A DNA stretch of 64,000 nucleotides from Jeotgalibacillus marinus (GTDB taxonomy: Bacteria; Bacillota; Bacilli; Bacillales; Jeotgalibacillaceae), in contig NZ_JBFMIA010000007.1 of assembly GCF_040801915.1 (NCBI RefSeq), positions 1-64,000 on the forward strand. The letters run 5' to 3'. A program made the translations under genes and the position numbers. This document shows positions 53,312 through 62,822 of the stretch, piece after piece. Every line of letters starts with the position of its first letter. Position 1 is the first letter of the stretch. The notes under the pieces are model-generated. The model was not told where the DNA came from, did no database searches, and saw only the letters and a list, made by a program, of their open reading frames with translations.

Positions 53312-53981
53312 GGATCTTATACCCAATGCCTTTTACCGTTTTTATATAATCACCATTCAACTTCCTTCGAAGGTTCTTAATATGTGTATCAATAACCCTT
53401 GTATCACCGGAATAGTTATATCCCCACAGCCTATTTATCATCGCTTCTCTTGGAATCACTTGCCCTTTATTCTCCATTAAATAATGTAGCAGCTCAAACT
53501 CCTTCGTCGTCAAATTAATCAATTGATTATCTTCGTATGCTTCGAAAGATGGTACGTTCATAACGAGGTTTTCAAAAGTAAGTTGGCCTTGAACATTTTC
53601 CTTTGTTCGATTGTTCCTTCTGAGTACTGCTTCGACTCGTTTGATAAGAATATCAAACGAAAATGGTTTTGTTATATAGTCGTCTACGCCTGTTTCAAAG
53701 CCCTTTAGTTGATCTAAATCATCTTCTAATGCTGTAAGCATAATAATTGGTATGTCTGAGTTCTGGCGTATAAGCTGGCTTAACTGGAATCCATCCATGT
53801 TTGGCATCATTACATCCGTAATAACGAGGTCAAAATCATTTTTTTGAAATAACGTTAACCCCTCAAGTCCATCACTCGCCAATTCTACTTTATACTGTTG
53901 CGTCAACAAAAACTCGCTGATCAGTTCGCGAATTTCATTATCATCTTCTAAAACTAATATTGAATACATTATGAACACCAT
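53304..53981 (-). CDS. OmpR-family response regulator
   Basis: A 225-residue regulator. The receiver has phospho-acceptor Asp in LVITDVMMPNMDGFQL and Lys in YITKPFSFD. The winged-helix domain ends RVIDTHIKNLRRKL and GIGYKIHD. It pairs with the downstream kinase gene (overlap). Sequence gives no target; the adjacent sugar-binding lipoprotein gene is one possibility. Confidence 0.93.
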   Translation of the reverse strand: MVFIMYSILVLEDDNEIRELISEFLLTQQYKVELASDGLEGLTLFQKNDFDLVITDVMMPNMDGFQLSQLIRQNSDIPIIMLTALEDDLDQLKGFETGVDDYITKPFSFDILIKRVEAVLRRNNRTKENVQGQLTFENLVMNVPSFEAYEDNQLINLTTKEFELLHYLMENKGQVIPREAMINRLWGYNYSGDTRVIDTHIKNLRRKLNGDYIKTVKGIGYKIHD

Positions 53982-54233
53982 ACCTACTTGTCAAAGTTGA
54001 ATTAAATTCTTATAAAGGTAGTATCTCATACCAACTCTTTAGTCCCCACATACGTTGGGCCTATTTTTTGTGGTAACCAATGAGTGACATCTTGTTCAGT
54101 CCAAAAGTTAATTCTTTTTAGGGACCAAAGCACCAGCAAGAAAGGAAAAACAACTACCTCCACATACGGACGCTGATTTTATGTTAGCTCGGTGGCTTTT
54201 GCATTCTGGGGGTGTAACCTAGATCCTAGCTTG
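53982..54233. other. Intergenic region without a gene
   Basis: No coding frame, strong promoter or RNA is evident. Confidence 0.4.
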
Positions 54234-54368
54234 ATGGGTATAGGGAGACAGTGCAAGAGGAAAAGTTCTGTCATTGGTTTATGGCTCATAATGTTTTTCG
54301 GTTTCGGCATGTTTCTTTTCTTAAGTAAAATTAAAAAAGATAAAAACACCTTTCTTTCAAACGATTAA
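54234..54368 (+). CDS. Possible 44-residue single-helix membrane protein
   Basis: ATG 54234 opens a frame with basic N-terminus (RQCKRKSS), one hydrophobic helix (VIGLWLIMFFGFGMFLFL) and a charged tail (KIKKDKNTFLSND). This is the pattern of a small membrane peptide. No good ribosome site is visible, so it may be the remnant of a longer gene. Confidence 0.3.
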   Translation: MGIGRQCKRKSSVIGLWLIMFFGFGMFLFLSKIKKDKNTFLSND

Positions 54369-54378
54369 CAATTACTTG

Positions 54379-54810
54379 TTACTTATTTTCTTTTTCTAAA
54401 ATATCCTTCACAACATCCTCGATGGTTACTATTCCTAATGCCTTTTCTAATGCTAGTTCAGCAACAGAAAATATTGGTCCAATTGTATTTTGTATGTTTC
54501 TTCCTACTGGGCAAGCTGGATTTGGATTTTCATGGACCCCAAATAACTCTTTATCCTGCACGACATTAACAGATTTATATACGTCGAGTAATGTAATCTC
54601 GGATAATTCCTTGGCCAAACCCGCACCAGCAACACCAGGTCGGACGTTTACTAATCCAGCATTTTTAAGCATTCCTGTTATTTTTCTTATTAAAGCTGGA
54701 TTAGTGCTTACACTTGCTGCAATATATTCAGATGTATTAACTCCATCTTTATTTATTTCTAAAAGAGATAATATATGGATCCCTACTGCAAAACGGCTAC
54801 TGATAGACAT
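54379..54810 (-). CDS. Rrf2-family transcriptional regulator with a single cysteine
   Basis: A 143-residue winged-helix repressor. The helix-turn-helix region spans residues 20-60 (VSTNPALIRKITGMLKNAG), followed by the wing RPGVAGAGL. In place of the three-Cys iron-sulfur cluster of IscR/NsrR it has one Cys in NPACPVG, as in the YwnA-like subgroup, so redox or thiol sensing without a cluster is possible. It is divergent from an oxidoreductase gene with palindromes between. Single-gene unit. Confidence 0.9.
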   Translation of the reverse strand: MSISSRFAVGIHILSLLEINKDGVNTSEYIAASVSTNPALIRKITGMLKNAGLVNVRPGVAGAGLAKELSEITLLDVYKSVNVVQDKELFGVHENPNPACPVGRNIQNTIGPIFSVAELALEKALGIVTIEDVVKDILEKENK

Positions 54811-54856
54811 CTTTTTTCGCCTTCCTTCAACTTCTATATTCCTACTATTATAAAGG

Positions 54857-54870
54857 ATTACACATGTAAT
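54857..54870. promoter_or_regulatory. Operator-like palindrome near the Rrf2 gene
   Basis: ATTACA-CA-TGTAAT, 47 bases upstream of the regulator's start. It resembles the palindrome at 54960, consistent with autoregulation. Confidence 0.5.
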
Positions 54871-54928
54871 ACAAGCAGTTACAAGTTAGTATTATTACTA
54901 TTTGTTTTAAAATTTCGGTAAAAATCAA

Positions 54929-54974
54929 TTGACAAAACACCATCCTGTAATCTATATTGTTACATGTAATCAAT
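54929..54974 (+). promoter_or_regulatory. Promoter and overlapping operator of the oxidoreductase gene
   Basis: TTGACA (54929-54934), an 18-base spacer and TATATT (54953-54958) form a consensus-like promoter. The perfect palindrome TTACATGTAA (54960-54969), framed by ATTG and CAAT, lies immediately downstream, over the start site, where a repressor would block transcription. Confidence 0.7.
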
Positions 54975-55025
54975 TTAGTTACAATTAAACGAAACACAAT
55001 AAACGATTATTGGAGGAGTTTTAAT

Positions 55026-55667
55026 ATGAAGATCGGAATTATTGGTGCAGGCGGCAAAGCTGGAAGCTTAATTCTTAAGGAGGCTGTAGGTAGAGGTCAC
55101 GAGGTTACAGCTATTGTCAGGGATGCAGCTAAAGTTCAAAATCAAGATGTTGCCGTCTTAGTAAAAGACCTATTTGCCTTGAAGGCAGATGATGTGAATA
55201 AATTTGATGTCGTTGTCAATTCATTTAATGCTAAACCTGGGCAAGAACATCTACATGTGGATGCTGGTAGAGTTTTAATAGAGGTGCTTAAAGTTGCTTC
55301 ACAAACAAGATTAATTGTAGTTGGAGGAGCAGGAAGTTTATTTGTGGATGAAGCGAAATCACTAAGAGTATTGGAAACGCCAGAATTTCCTGAAGCCTAT
55401 CTTCCAACTGCTATAAATATGGGCAAAAATCTTGAGGAATTACAAAGCATAAGTGGAATTCAATGGACTTATATTAGCCCAGCAGGATTCTTTGACCCAG
55501 AAGGTAAACGAACAGGCTCTTATCAAAAAGGAAAAGACAACTTAATTCTAAATGCAAAAGGTGAAAGCTATTTAAGCTATGCTGACTATGCTATTGCCGT
55601 TTTGAATGAAATTGAAAATCCTCAACATAAAAACGAACGATTTTCACTTGTTTCTGAATCAGAATAA
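55026..55667 (+). CDS. NAD(P)-binding oxidoreductase (NmrA/YwnB-like)
   Basis: A 213-residue atypical SDR fold: GIIGAGGKAGSLILKEA cofactor motif, VVGGAGSLFVDE and WTYISPAGFFDPEGKRTG. The family includes YwnB and HSCARG-like proteins of unknown substrate, often regulated by an adjacent Rrf2/MarR/HxlR repressor, as seems the case here. The ATG at 55026 follows TTGGAGGAG. Confidence 0.88.
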   Translation: MKIGIIGAGGKAGSLILKEAVGRGHEVTAIVRDAAKVQNQDVAVLVKDLFALKADDVNKFDVVVNSFNAKPGQEHLHVDAGRVLIEVLKVASQTRLIVVGGAGSLFVDEAKSLRVLETPEFPEAYLPTAINMGKNLEELQSISGIQWTYISPAGFFDPEGKRTGSYQKGKDNLILNAKGESYLSYADYAIAVLNEIENPQHKNERFSLVSESE

Positions 55668-56068
55668 CAATCGATACGTAAAAATTAAGTTTAAACTAGA
55701 GATACCATTAGTGTGTAAATGCTAATGGTATTTTCAATTGAAACTACATACTGCCTTTAGAGGAGATATAACATGCCTCAATTACCTCTAAATAATTATT
55801 CTTCACTAATCTGTAGCCAGTTTTTATTGGTTAACCTTTTTATATAGGACTTATTATATCAATAGCCATGGTAGAACATACGGGTGCGTGGGACAATGAT
55901 AACGAAATTTAGCAGATATATAAAATCTCGTATTCCTCCATCCCTATTTTAAGATTTTATGAAAAAGAGAATTCATCTTTTTCTATAAAATCATTGTTAA
56001 TGGCGCAGAAGGATATTTCTAAAAAATAATAATAAGTATATAGAAACAGATGTGAAAGGAGGAGTACC
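55668..56068. other. Intergenic region with terminator
   Basis: The terminator at 55702-55736 ends the oxidoreductase transcript. The remainder is AT-rich and should hold the promoter of the laccase gene; no clear sigma-K element was recognised. Confidence 0.5.
55702..55736 (+). terminator. Terminator after the oxidoreductase gene
   Basis: ATACCATTAG/CTAATGGTAT stem with ten-base loop and TTTTC tail. Confidence 0.85.
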
Positions 56069-57601
56069 GTGCTTGAAAAATTTGCAGATCCTCTTCCCCT
56101 TATGGAAACGATTCAACCTATTGCATGGATTAACCAAGTACCCTTTTATGAGGTGTCAATGAGACAAAGCATGCTAAAGCTTCATCGCGATTTACCTCCC
56201 ACGAAAATCTGGGGATATAATGGCTATTTTCCAGGGCCAATCTTCAGAGTATGGCGCAACCAAATGATTCGCGTTTTATGGAAAAATGAGCTACCACTGA
56301 AACATTTTCTTCCTATTGATACAACGATCCACGGTGCCGAAAAAGATAAGCCAGAAGTTCGTACTGTCGTTCATCTTCACGGAAGTGTAACTCCTGATAT
56401 GAGTGATGGCTATCCAGAGGCATGGTTTACAAATGGCTTTAAAGAAGTAGGGCCATACTTTTCTTTGAAGATCTATGAGTATCCGAATAAACAGCCTGCA
56501 ACATCGCTATGGTATCATGATCACGCGATGGGAATCACTCGTTTAAATATTTATGCGGGGTTAGCTGGTTTTTATATTATCCATGATACAGAAGAACAGT
56601 CACTTGGATTACCCAATGGTCCATTCGAAATTCCTTTGCTCATTCAAGACCGCTCCTTCCATTCAGATGGTTCGCTCTTATATCCTTCTCAACCCGATCC
56701 GCCTGTAGCTGACGTGAACCCCTCCGTCCTTCCTGATTTTTTCGGTGATACAATTTTAGTCAACGGGAAGGTGTGGCCATATGTTGAAGTGGAGCCTCGA
56801 CGCTATCGCTTCCGAATTTTAAATGGCTCAAACGCTCGATTTTATCGACTGTCTCTTTCAAATGGAGGCCCTTTTGTCCAAATTGGTACCGATCAAGGTT
56901 TATTATCCGCACCTGTTAATGTCACAGAGCTGTTACTTGCACCAGCTGAACGAGCAGATGTATTAGTGGATTTTTCATCTTCATTTGGTGAGGAGATTAC
57001 AATAAAAAACGATGCAGCGTCTCCATTTCCACAAGGCGAAATGCCGGATGCACAATCAACAGAATTCGTCATGCAAATTCGTGTGACCAAAAGTCTGTCA
57101 AGTCCAGATCATAGCAAATTGCCTCACACTTTAACACATGTGCCAAAACTCAAAGAAAGCACTCAATACAAAACTAGAAATCTTTTGCTAAATATGAGGA
57201 CTGATGAATTTAAACGTAATATTCACTTATTAAATAATCAATTATGGTCAGAACCCATTACCGAATCCCCTCGCCTTTGGAACGTGGAAATTTGGAGCTT
57301 CATCAATTTAACAGAAGCAACGCACCCCATTCATTTACACCTAGTACGATTTCAAATTCTTGATCGGCAACCGTTTGATCAAGAGATTTATGAAGAAAAT
57401 AGCAAACTTGTCCCGACTGGTTCTCGAGTAACTCCTGATCCAAATGAACAAGGATGGAAGGATACAGTACGTGCGGACCCTGGAGAAATCACACGCATTA
57501 TTGTTCCATTTGGCCCTTATACTGGTTTATACGTCTGGCATTGTCACATTTTAGAGCACGAGGATTATGAAATGATGCGGCCTTATGTTGTGATTCAATG
57601 A
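56069..57601 (+). CDS. cotA: CotA-like multicopper oxidase (laccase/bilirubin oxidase)
   Basis: A 510-residue three-cupredoxin oxidase with the four copper motifs: HLHGSVTPD, WYHDHAMG, HPIHLHLVRF and HCHILEHEDYEMM (T1 Cys absent from these strings is the C of HCH; axial Met follows). No signal peptide, as for the spore coat protein CotA, which oxidises phenolics and bilirubin on the spore surface. A GTG start at 56069 follows GGAGGAG. A terminator follows. Confidence 0.93.
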   Translation: MLEKFADPLPLMETIQPIAWINQVPFYEVSMRQSMLKLHRDLPPTKIWGYNGYFPGPIFRVWRNQMIRVLWKNELPLKHFLPIDTTIHGAEKDKPEVRTVVHLHGSVTPDMSDGYPEAWFTNGFKEVGPYFSLKIYEYPNKQPATSLWYHDHAMGITRLNIYAGLAGFYIIHDTEEQSLGLPNGPFEIPLLIQDRSFHSDGSLLYPSQPDPPVADVNPSVLPDFFGDTILVNGKVWPYVEVEPRRYRFRILNGSNARFYRLSLSNGGPFVQIGTDQGLLSAPVNVTELLLAPAERADVLVDFSSSFGEEITIKNDAASPFPQGEMPDAQSTEFVMQIRVTKSLSSPDHSKLPHTLTHVPKLKESTQYKTRNLLLNMRTDEFKRNIHLLNNQLWSEPITESPRLWNVEIWSFINLTEATHPIHLHLVRFQILDRQPFDQEIYEENSKLVPTGSRVTPDPNEQGWKDTVRADPGEITRIIVPFGPYTGLYVWHCHILEHEDYEMMRPYVVIQ

Positions 57602-57623
57602 AGTGTGACGTGATGTATGAATT

Positions 57624-57657
57624 AGAAAAGCAGGAACCTCTAAGGATTCCTGCTTTC
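57624..57657 (+). terminator. Terminator after the laccase gene
   Basis: AAGCAGGAA/TTCCTGCTT stem, T-rich tail. Confidence 0.85.
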
Positions 57658-57777
57658 TCATTATACTTTTATTGCATTGTTAGGAGCTTCATACGCCGAT
57701 AGGTTCACTTTCAGATGCATCAATTTGGACCTGAAATTATGCGAAAAGTGGTGTCAGCTTGAAACAACCCATGATTC

Positions 57778-58650
57778 TTAATCCTTTCGTTCATGCTCAG
57801 GTTCTGGATGAATCAATACTTGCGCATTAGCAAACAAATTAATGATGTCTTGTTCGATTCGATCACATAAATCATGTACTGTCTCAATGGAATAGTGGGA
57901 TGGAACAACTAGGTGAAAATCAATGTATTCATCTTTACCTGAACGTCTAGTACGAAAATCGTGAACTTCAACATATTCTTCTTTATAGGATTCAATAATT
58001 TGTAAGAGTTGCTCTTCCTCTTCTGCAGATAAACGTACATCCATTAATGGAGGAAACGATTCTTTCATTAACTTAAACGCTTCAAACATGATATAAACAG
58101 CTAAAACAATTCCGATAATAGGATCTAAAATATACCATCCAGTTAATAGGACAAGTAACAAACTTATTGCTACACCTAATGACGTGTATACATCTGTAAG
58201 TAGATGTAACGCGTTGGATTTCATGGCCATAGATTTTGTTTTCTCGGCTGTTCGTCCAACAATTCTTGACACGATAAAGTTGATGGTAGCACCAATTAAC
58301 ATCACTAGTATTCCTAGGAACGGGAGTTGGATCGGTTCAGGATGCAGGATTTTGTGAATGCATTCGTAAATAATCCAAATACCAGCTACAAAAATTAATA
58401 ATGTTTCAATGGTTCCCGATATATTTTCTATTTTCCCATGTCCATACGGGTGGTCTTTATCAGCTGGTTTGCCCGAAATTCGAACAGAGAAAAAAGCGAT
58501 TAAAGAAGCCATTAAATCTAATGAAGAATGGATACCTTCGGACAAAACAGCTACCGAACCGGTAATTATCCCAACAATTATTTTTAAAATAACAACAAAA
58601 GTATTACTTATTACTGATAAAAATGCAATTTTAGAAGGATTTGGATTCAT
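57778..58650 (-). CDS. Cation diffusion facilitator (CDF) metal exporter
   Basis: A 290-residue transporter with six hydrophobic helices and a C-terminal cytoplasmic domain. The metal-binding motifs are EGIHSSLDLMAS (helix 2) and HLLTDVYTSLG (helix 5); DKDHPYGHGKIE follows helix 2. The tail has IEQDIINLF and HPEPEHE, and exports Zn, Co, Fe or Mn. The metal cannot be chosen from sequence. No metal regulator is adjacent. Confidence 0.9.
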   Translation of the reverse strand: MNPNPSKIAFLSVISNTFVVILKIIVGIITGSVAVLSEGIHSSLDLMASLIAFFSVRISGKPADKDHPYGHGKIENISGTIETLLIFVAGIWIIYECIHKILHPEPIQLPFLGILVMLIGATINFIVSRIVGRTAEKTKSMAMKSNALHLLTDVYTSLGVAISLLLVLLTGWYILDPIIGIVLAVYIMFEAFKLMKESFPPLMDVRLSAEEEEQLLQIIESYKEEYVEVHDFRTRRSGKDEYIDFHLVVPSHYSIETVHDLCDRIEQDIINLFANAQVLIHPEPEHERKD

Positions 58651-59062
58651 TCATACTTCACTCCATTGTTCTTGATTTAAATTATGATATCAAAACAAAT
58701 GTTAGTGGGTCTATAGCAACCTTTTTGAGAAAATAAACATTAATTTAAGTCCAGCAAATATGTTGAACAAGGGCACATTTCTTTAAGTCAAACAACTACA
58801 TATGGTGATTCATTATTTTTGGTACATATTGCAAAATGAATGTACGTTCGATACAAATCAAGAGGGGATACAGGCTTAATTTGTTCTCTATGTATTGTCG
58901 AATAAATCCTTAGTCAACTTTAAGTATATTCACGTTGTACATATTCATTCTTCTTAAACAAAAACCCTGGTAAACCACTTAACTTACTATTGCAAGCAGT
59001 TATTGACACGGCCATTGCCTTTGCTAACCTTAGTCATCGCAATAGTGCTTTTTAGAAATGAA

Positions 59063-59103
59063 AAATAGCCCCTAGTCAGTAAACTCATACAGGGAGCTAT
59101 TTA
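59063..59103. terminator. Terminator-like hairpin
   Basis: AAATAGC/GCTATTT with further CCCT/AGGG pairing. Confidence 0.6.
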
Positions 59104-59151
59104 GGCAATTCCTAAATTGCGCCGAACTTTGGGTTCAGCAATCTGTTTTAC

Positions 59152-59189
59152 ACCTAATTCATGTCTCGCAAACATGAATTAGGTCTTTT
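59152..59189 (+). terminator. Terminator-like hairpin
   Basis: ACCTAATTCATGT/ACATGAATTAGGT perfect 13-bp stem, seven-base loop, then CTTTTT. Confidence 0.75.
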
Positions 59190-59411
59190 TAGTATTTGTT
59201 ATCTTAAGTCAAATTATACAGCTCTAATGCTTCATAGAAAGAGGTTCAAGGCAAAACCTTCTTCTCTTGCGAGGTGTCGCCACCCTTCGAGCCATACTGT
59301 TTTAACTTAAATACATCATAGTAGATTATCAGTTTGAATCCAGTATACAGAATAAGATCACACTCCAACAGCAGAAACACTTTAGTGTATTCACCTGAGA
59401 ATCCCACTGGC

Positions 59412-59954
59412 TTAGCTCTTGGGATTCTCAAGTGCACCTAAGGCGGAGATATTTGCGCCAATGGCTTGTATCCAACTACCAATTGTATTGGTCAGTTCAT
59501 CATCTGCTCCTTTGCTCTTATTTATTCCTGATATCGCTTGCATTGAATTTCCAATGACTTGAAGCAAGTTTCCATAAATGTCATAAAAGGATTCTATCGT
59601 AATTTCTTCATTTAACGCATCTGCTAGGCTTGCGCCCCCACCTACCGCTTGCAGTAGATTTCCTTTAATGTTTAACTCATTCTGGATCTCTTCATTTACC
59701 ACTATTAAAAACTTTACAATAATGGTCAAGTTCCCTATAGATTGAACTTGATTACCAAGTTTAGTTAAAGAAGGTTGCTCTATACTGTCTGCAATCAAAG
59801 CGTTCCCTGTTGCTTGTAAGACATTTCCCCATAAAGCAAGATTGGAGAGCAACTCTTTATCACTAGATACCGATGGAGTATTTCCCACCGCAGAAACTGT
59901 TGTGCCAGTGGCTTGTACCCAGGACCCAAATAGAGCTTTTAATCGATCGTCCAA
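59412..59954 (-). CDS. GxxxQAxGN repeat protein (DUF6944-like)
   Basis: A 180-residue protein of about six copies of a 25-30 residue unit whose core is (F/W/L/Y/I)G-(S/N)-x2-Q(A/S/V)-x-G. Examples are FGSWVQATG, WGNVLQATG, LGNQVQSIG, YGNLLQVIG and IGSWIQAIG. No Cys, no signal peptide. I recall this pattern from a family of repetitive Bacillus proteins of unknown function. The start is set at ATG 59954; GGAGGGGG lies upstream. Confidence 0.75.
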   Translation of the reverse strand: MDDRLKALFGSWVQATGTTVSAVGNTPSVSSDKELLSNLALWGNVLQATGNALIADSIEQPSLTKLGNQVQSIGNLTIIVKFLIVVNEEIQNELNIKGNLLQAVGGGASLADALNEEITIESFYDIYGNLLQVIGNSMQAISGINKSKGADDELTNTIGSWIQAIGANISALGALENPKS

Positions 59955-60228
59955 CTTGGTCCGTACCCCCTCCCCACTAAAGTGACCTATTCTATCTTAT
60001 TCATAAGAAGATTGCGCGACATTTACTTCTATACTCATTTACTAAAAATACAATAATTATAAAACTAAACATAAACGTTTCTAGTGCCTTATAAAAAAGG
60101 ACAGAGCAAGGGTTAAATCCACATTCATTGAGTGTTTTATCGAACATTAGTCACTACATCCCCGACATATCCAGGAAAGCTGGGGGAGCTTATCAATCAG
60201 AAACCACTGTCGATCTTCAACACTAAAA
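59955..60228. other. Intergenic region, nothing recognised
   Basis: Probably the promoter of the repeat protein gene; no gene seen. Confidence 0.4.
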
Positions 60229-60257
60229 AGCACACAACCAAATCTAGGTTGTGTGCT
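60229..60257 (-). terminator. Terminator after the helicase gene
   Basis: AGCACACAACC/GGTTGTGTGCT perfect 11-bp stem followed by T on the minus strand. Confidence 0.88.
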
Positions 60258-60266
60258 GGTATATTA

Positions 60267-61562
60267 TTATCGTTTTTTGCTTCTTTTTCCTGCAGATGGC
60301 TTTGGCGCAGTGTGGCCACCACCATAACGTTGCTGCCTTTTAATATTCTTCTCGATTTTTTCTTCACGACGATCTTTTGCACTCATGCGATCCTTTTTCG
60401 AACTTCCCTCATCTGAATGACGATCAAACTCAGATGCATTTACTTCAATCATTTTTCGAGGAATGGCGTACTGGATGCCTTGCTCAATATTTCGCATCAG
60501 TTCTTTGTCTTTTGGCGCAGATAATGTGAAAGCAACGCCCTCTTCTCCCGCTCGACCCGTTCGTCCAATACGGTGAATGTAGCTTTCCACGTCTTCTGGG
60601 ACATCGTAATTAAAAACATGCGTAATCCCTTCAATATCAATTCCACGTGACGCGACATCTGTTGCAACAAGCAATTGAAGCTTCGCTGTTCTAAACTTCT
60701 TCATCACATTTTCACGCTTTGACTGCGACAAATCACCATGCAACTCACCAACCAAATACCCTCTTCCGCGAAGTTCGCCGTACAGCTTACTTACGCGCCT
60801 GATCGTTCTGCAAAAAATAATGCCAAGAAAGGGGCGTGTTTCATCAACTGTTTTACAAAGTGCACCTAACTTTTCTCGATCTGACACTTCAATTACATAA
60901 TGTTCGATTTCTTCAACCTTATTCGTTTCATCACGAATATGCACCGTTTCAGGAGTTGACATATAACGTTTTGCTAATTTACGAATTTCTTTTGACAGCG
61001 TTGCAGAAAATAGTCCCATCTGCTTAACAGAATGTGTTTCCTCGATAACCTGTTCTACTTCTTCTAAAAATCCGAAATGAAGCATTTGATCCGCTTCATC
61101 TAACACTAAAGTTGTAATCGTTGATAAATCAATCGTTTCACGACGTACGTGATCAAGCAGCCGTCCTGGTGTTGCCACAACAATTTGAACGTCACGTGAC
61201 AATCGCTTAATTTGCTTGTCCAAATCTTGACCACCATAAATAGATAAAACATTTGGATAGCCGTCTTCATTTTGCAGCTTTTTGATCTCAGCCGTCAATT
61301 GAATCGCAAGTTCACGTGTTGGCGCTAAAATAAGTGCTTGAAGTTGTTCAAAAGTTGGGTCTAGTTTTTGAATCATTGGCAGGAGAAAGGCTAATGTCTT
61401 ACCAGTACCTGTTTTTGCTTGAACAAGCACGTCTTTTCCTTCTAGCAATAAAGGAATGGTCTCTAATTGAACAGGAGTCGGCGATAAAATCATCTGCTCC
61501 TCTAATTTTTTACAAAGTAATGGGGATACACCCATCGATACAAATTCTTTCACTTGATTCAC
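60267..61562 (-). CDS. DEAD-box RNA helicase
   Basis: A 431-residue ATP-dependent RNA helicase. Motifs in order: Q motif (SPTPVQLETIP), I AKTGTGKT, Ia PTRELAIQ, II VLDEADQM, III FSATLS, and VI HRIGRTGRAG. A basic C-terminal tail of about 60 residues (KKDRMSAKDRREEKI, RQQRYGGGHT) suggests RNA binding. Family of CshB/DbpA-type cold-shock helicases; not DbpA, as its specific tail is missing. ATG at 61562. Confidence 0.93.
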   Translation of the reverse strand: MNQVKEFVSMGVSPLLCKKLEEQMILSPTPVQLETIPLLLEGKDVLVQAKTGTGKTLAFLLPMIQKLDPTFEQLQALILAPTRELAIQLTAEIKKLQNEDGYPNVLSIYGGQDLDKQIKRLSRDVQIVVATPGRLLDHVRRETIDLSTITTLVLDEADQMLHFGFLEEVEQVIEETHSVKQMGLFSATLSKEIRKLAKRYMSTPETVHIRDETNKVEEIEHYVIEVSDREKLGALCKTVDETRPFLGIIFCRTIRRVSKLYGELRGRGYLVGELHGDLSQSKRENVMKKFRTAKLQLLVATDVASRGIDIEGITHVFNYDVPEDVESYIHRIGRTGRAGEEGVAFTLSAPKDKELMRNIEQGIQYAIPRKMIEVNASEFDRHSDEGSSKKDRMSAKDRREEKIEKNIKRQQRYGGGHTAPKPSAGKRSKKR

Positions 61563-61693
61563 CTCTTCCCTTCATTATACCTCTTTTTCCCCCACTATTC
61601 TTCCCCACCTTATCTATTTTGACAAAAGTCGCTTAAGCTTCTACAAACCATCTGCTATACTAAGGTCATATTGTTTTTTTGAAGGAGATAAAC

Positions 61694-62740
61694 ATGAATA
61701 TAATGATCACTGGAGCCACAGGATTTGTTGGCACAAAACTAATGAAATCTTTATTAAAGGAAGGGCATAGCCTCTATCCAATTGTTCGAAACGAGCAAAA
61801 AATGGATCAGCTTCTTGCTTCAATGTCAGATGAAGAAGCATTGCGTGTTCATCCGGTTGCGGGAGATATTACGCAAGTAGACCTTGGAATTACACCAACC
61901 ACACAAAAAGAACTCGACCAACAAATCGATGTTTTTTATCATACTGCTGCGTTTTTATCATTCGATCCAGCCGACCGTAAAAAGACGTTTTTTGTTAATG
62001 TAGAAGGCACCCAACATGCACTTGATCTTGCAAAAAAAATACATGTGAAGTCCTTCAAACATGTGAGCACAGCTTATACGGTTGGTCTAGATAATCATGC
62101 AGAGGAAACTCTGCACTCAACAGATCGTCAATTCGTCAATGACTATGAAGAAAGTAAATGCCATGCAGAACACCTCGTTTGGGAACATAGACATGAGCTG
62201 AACGTGAGTATCTTCCGTCCTGCCATCATTGTTGGTGACTCAAACACTGGAGAAGCCAATACAACATTTGCTTTGTATGGTCTTTTAAAAGCCGTTGCAT
62301 TATTAAGAAAGATGATCCAACGAGGACGAATCGATCAAAATCGTACCATCCAATTATTGAGTAAAGGGGCTGCTTCGAGCAATGTTGTTCCCGTGAACTA
62401 TGTAGTCGATGTTTTAACTGCAGGTGCTACTCATTCAGAACGGAACAAAATTTACCACATTTCCAACAACCATACCCCTAAAAATGAAGAAGTTCTTGAA
62501 TGGATAAAAAAATTTAGTGGTGTTCATCAGCTTGCAATCGTGGACGAACCACACACCTTAACAGCAGAAGATGAAATCATCAACGAGCCGATGAGCGTTT
62601 TCCATTCGTATTTATCAAGAACCCTTATCTTTGAAGATTCCAACACGAAAAAATTACTCGATCGTGCCGGAACAGAAGAGCTTCAACTATCAGATGAAAA
62701 ATATAAAATGTTGATCAGAGTATATTTTGAAAAAAATTAA
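61694..62740 (+). CDS. Extended SDR (thioester-reductase-like, NAD-dependent epimerase fold)
   Basis: A 348-residue SDR with N-terminal ITGATGFVGTKLMKSLL, YHTAAFLSF, VEGTQHALDLA and the Tyr-x3-Lys active site YEESKCHAEHLV, and FRPAIIVGDSNTGE, which is typical of the fatty-acyl/thioester reductase SDR group. Substrate is unknown. The ATG at 61694 follows AAGGAG by seven bases. Divergent from the helicase gene. Confidence 0.85.
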   Translation: MNIMITGATGFVGTKLMKSLLKEGHSLYPIVRNEQKMDQLLASMSDEEALRVHPVAGDITQVDLGITPTTQKELDQQIDVFYHTAAFLSFDPADRKKTFFVNVEGTQHALDLAKKIHVKSFKHVSTAYTVGLDNHAEETLHSTDRQFVNDYEESKCHAEHLVWEHRHELNVSIFRPAIIVGDSNTGEANTTFALYGLLKAVALLRKMIQRGRIDQNRTIQLLSKGAASSNVVPVNYVVDVLTAGATHSERNKIYHISNNHTPKNEEVLEWIKKFSGVHQLAIVDEPHTLTAEDEIINEPMSVFHSYLSRTLIFEDSNTKKLLDRAGTEELQLSDEKYKMLIRVYFEKN

Positions 62741-62776
62741 CGGTTCGCCAGTCCAATGTTCATAAAAAACACAAAT

Positions 62777-62812
62777 AGACCCCTAGCTGACTCTTCTGTC
62801 AGCTGGGGGTCT
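62777..62812. terminator. Convergent terminator
   Basis: AGACCCC-AGCTGAC / GTCAGCT-GGGGTCT stem with one mismatch and T-rich flank. Confidence 0.85.
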
Positions 62813-62822
62813 TGTTAATTCT

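Larger units (their letters stand above)
58651..59411. other. Gene-poor region with two terminators
   Basis: About 760 bases. It carries hairpins at 59063-59103 and 59152-59189. A minus-strand frame at 59246-59437 has no ribosome site and unusual composition; I do not call it a gene. Nothing else is supported. Confidence 0.5.

Noticed and set aside
59246..59437. 63-codon minus-strand frame after the repeat protein gene
   Set aside because: No ribosome site and no recognised pattern; it overlaps the intergenic hairpin region.
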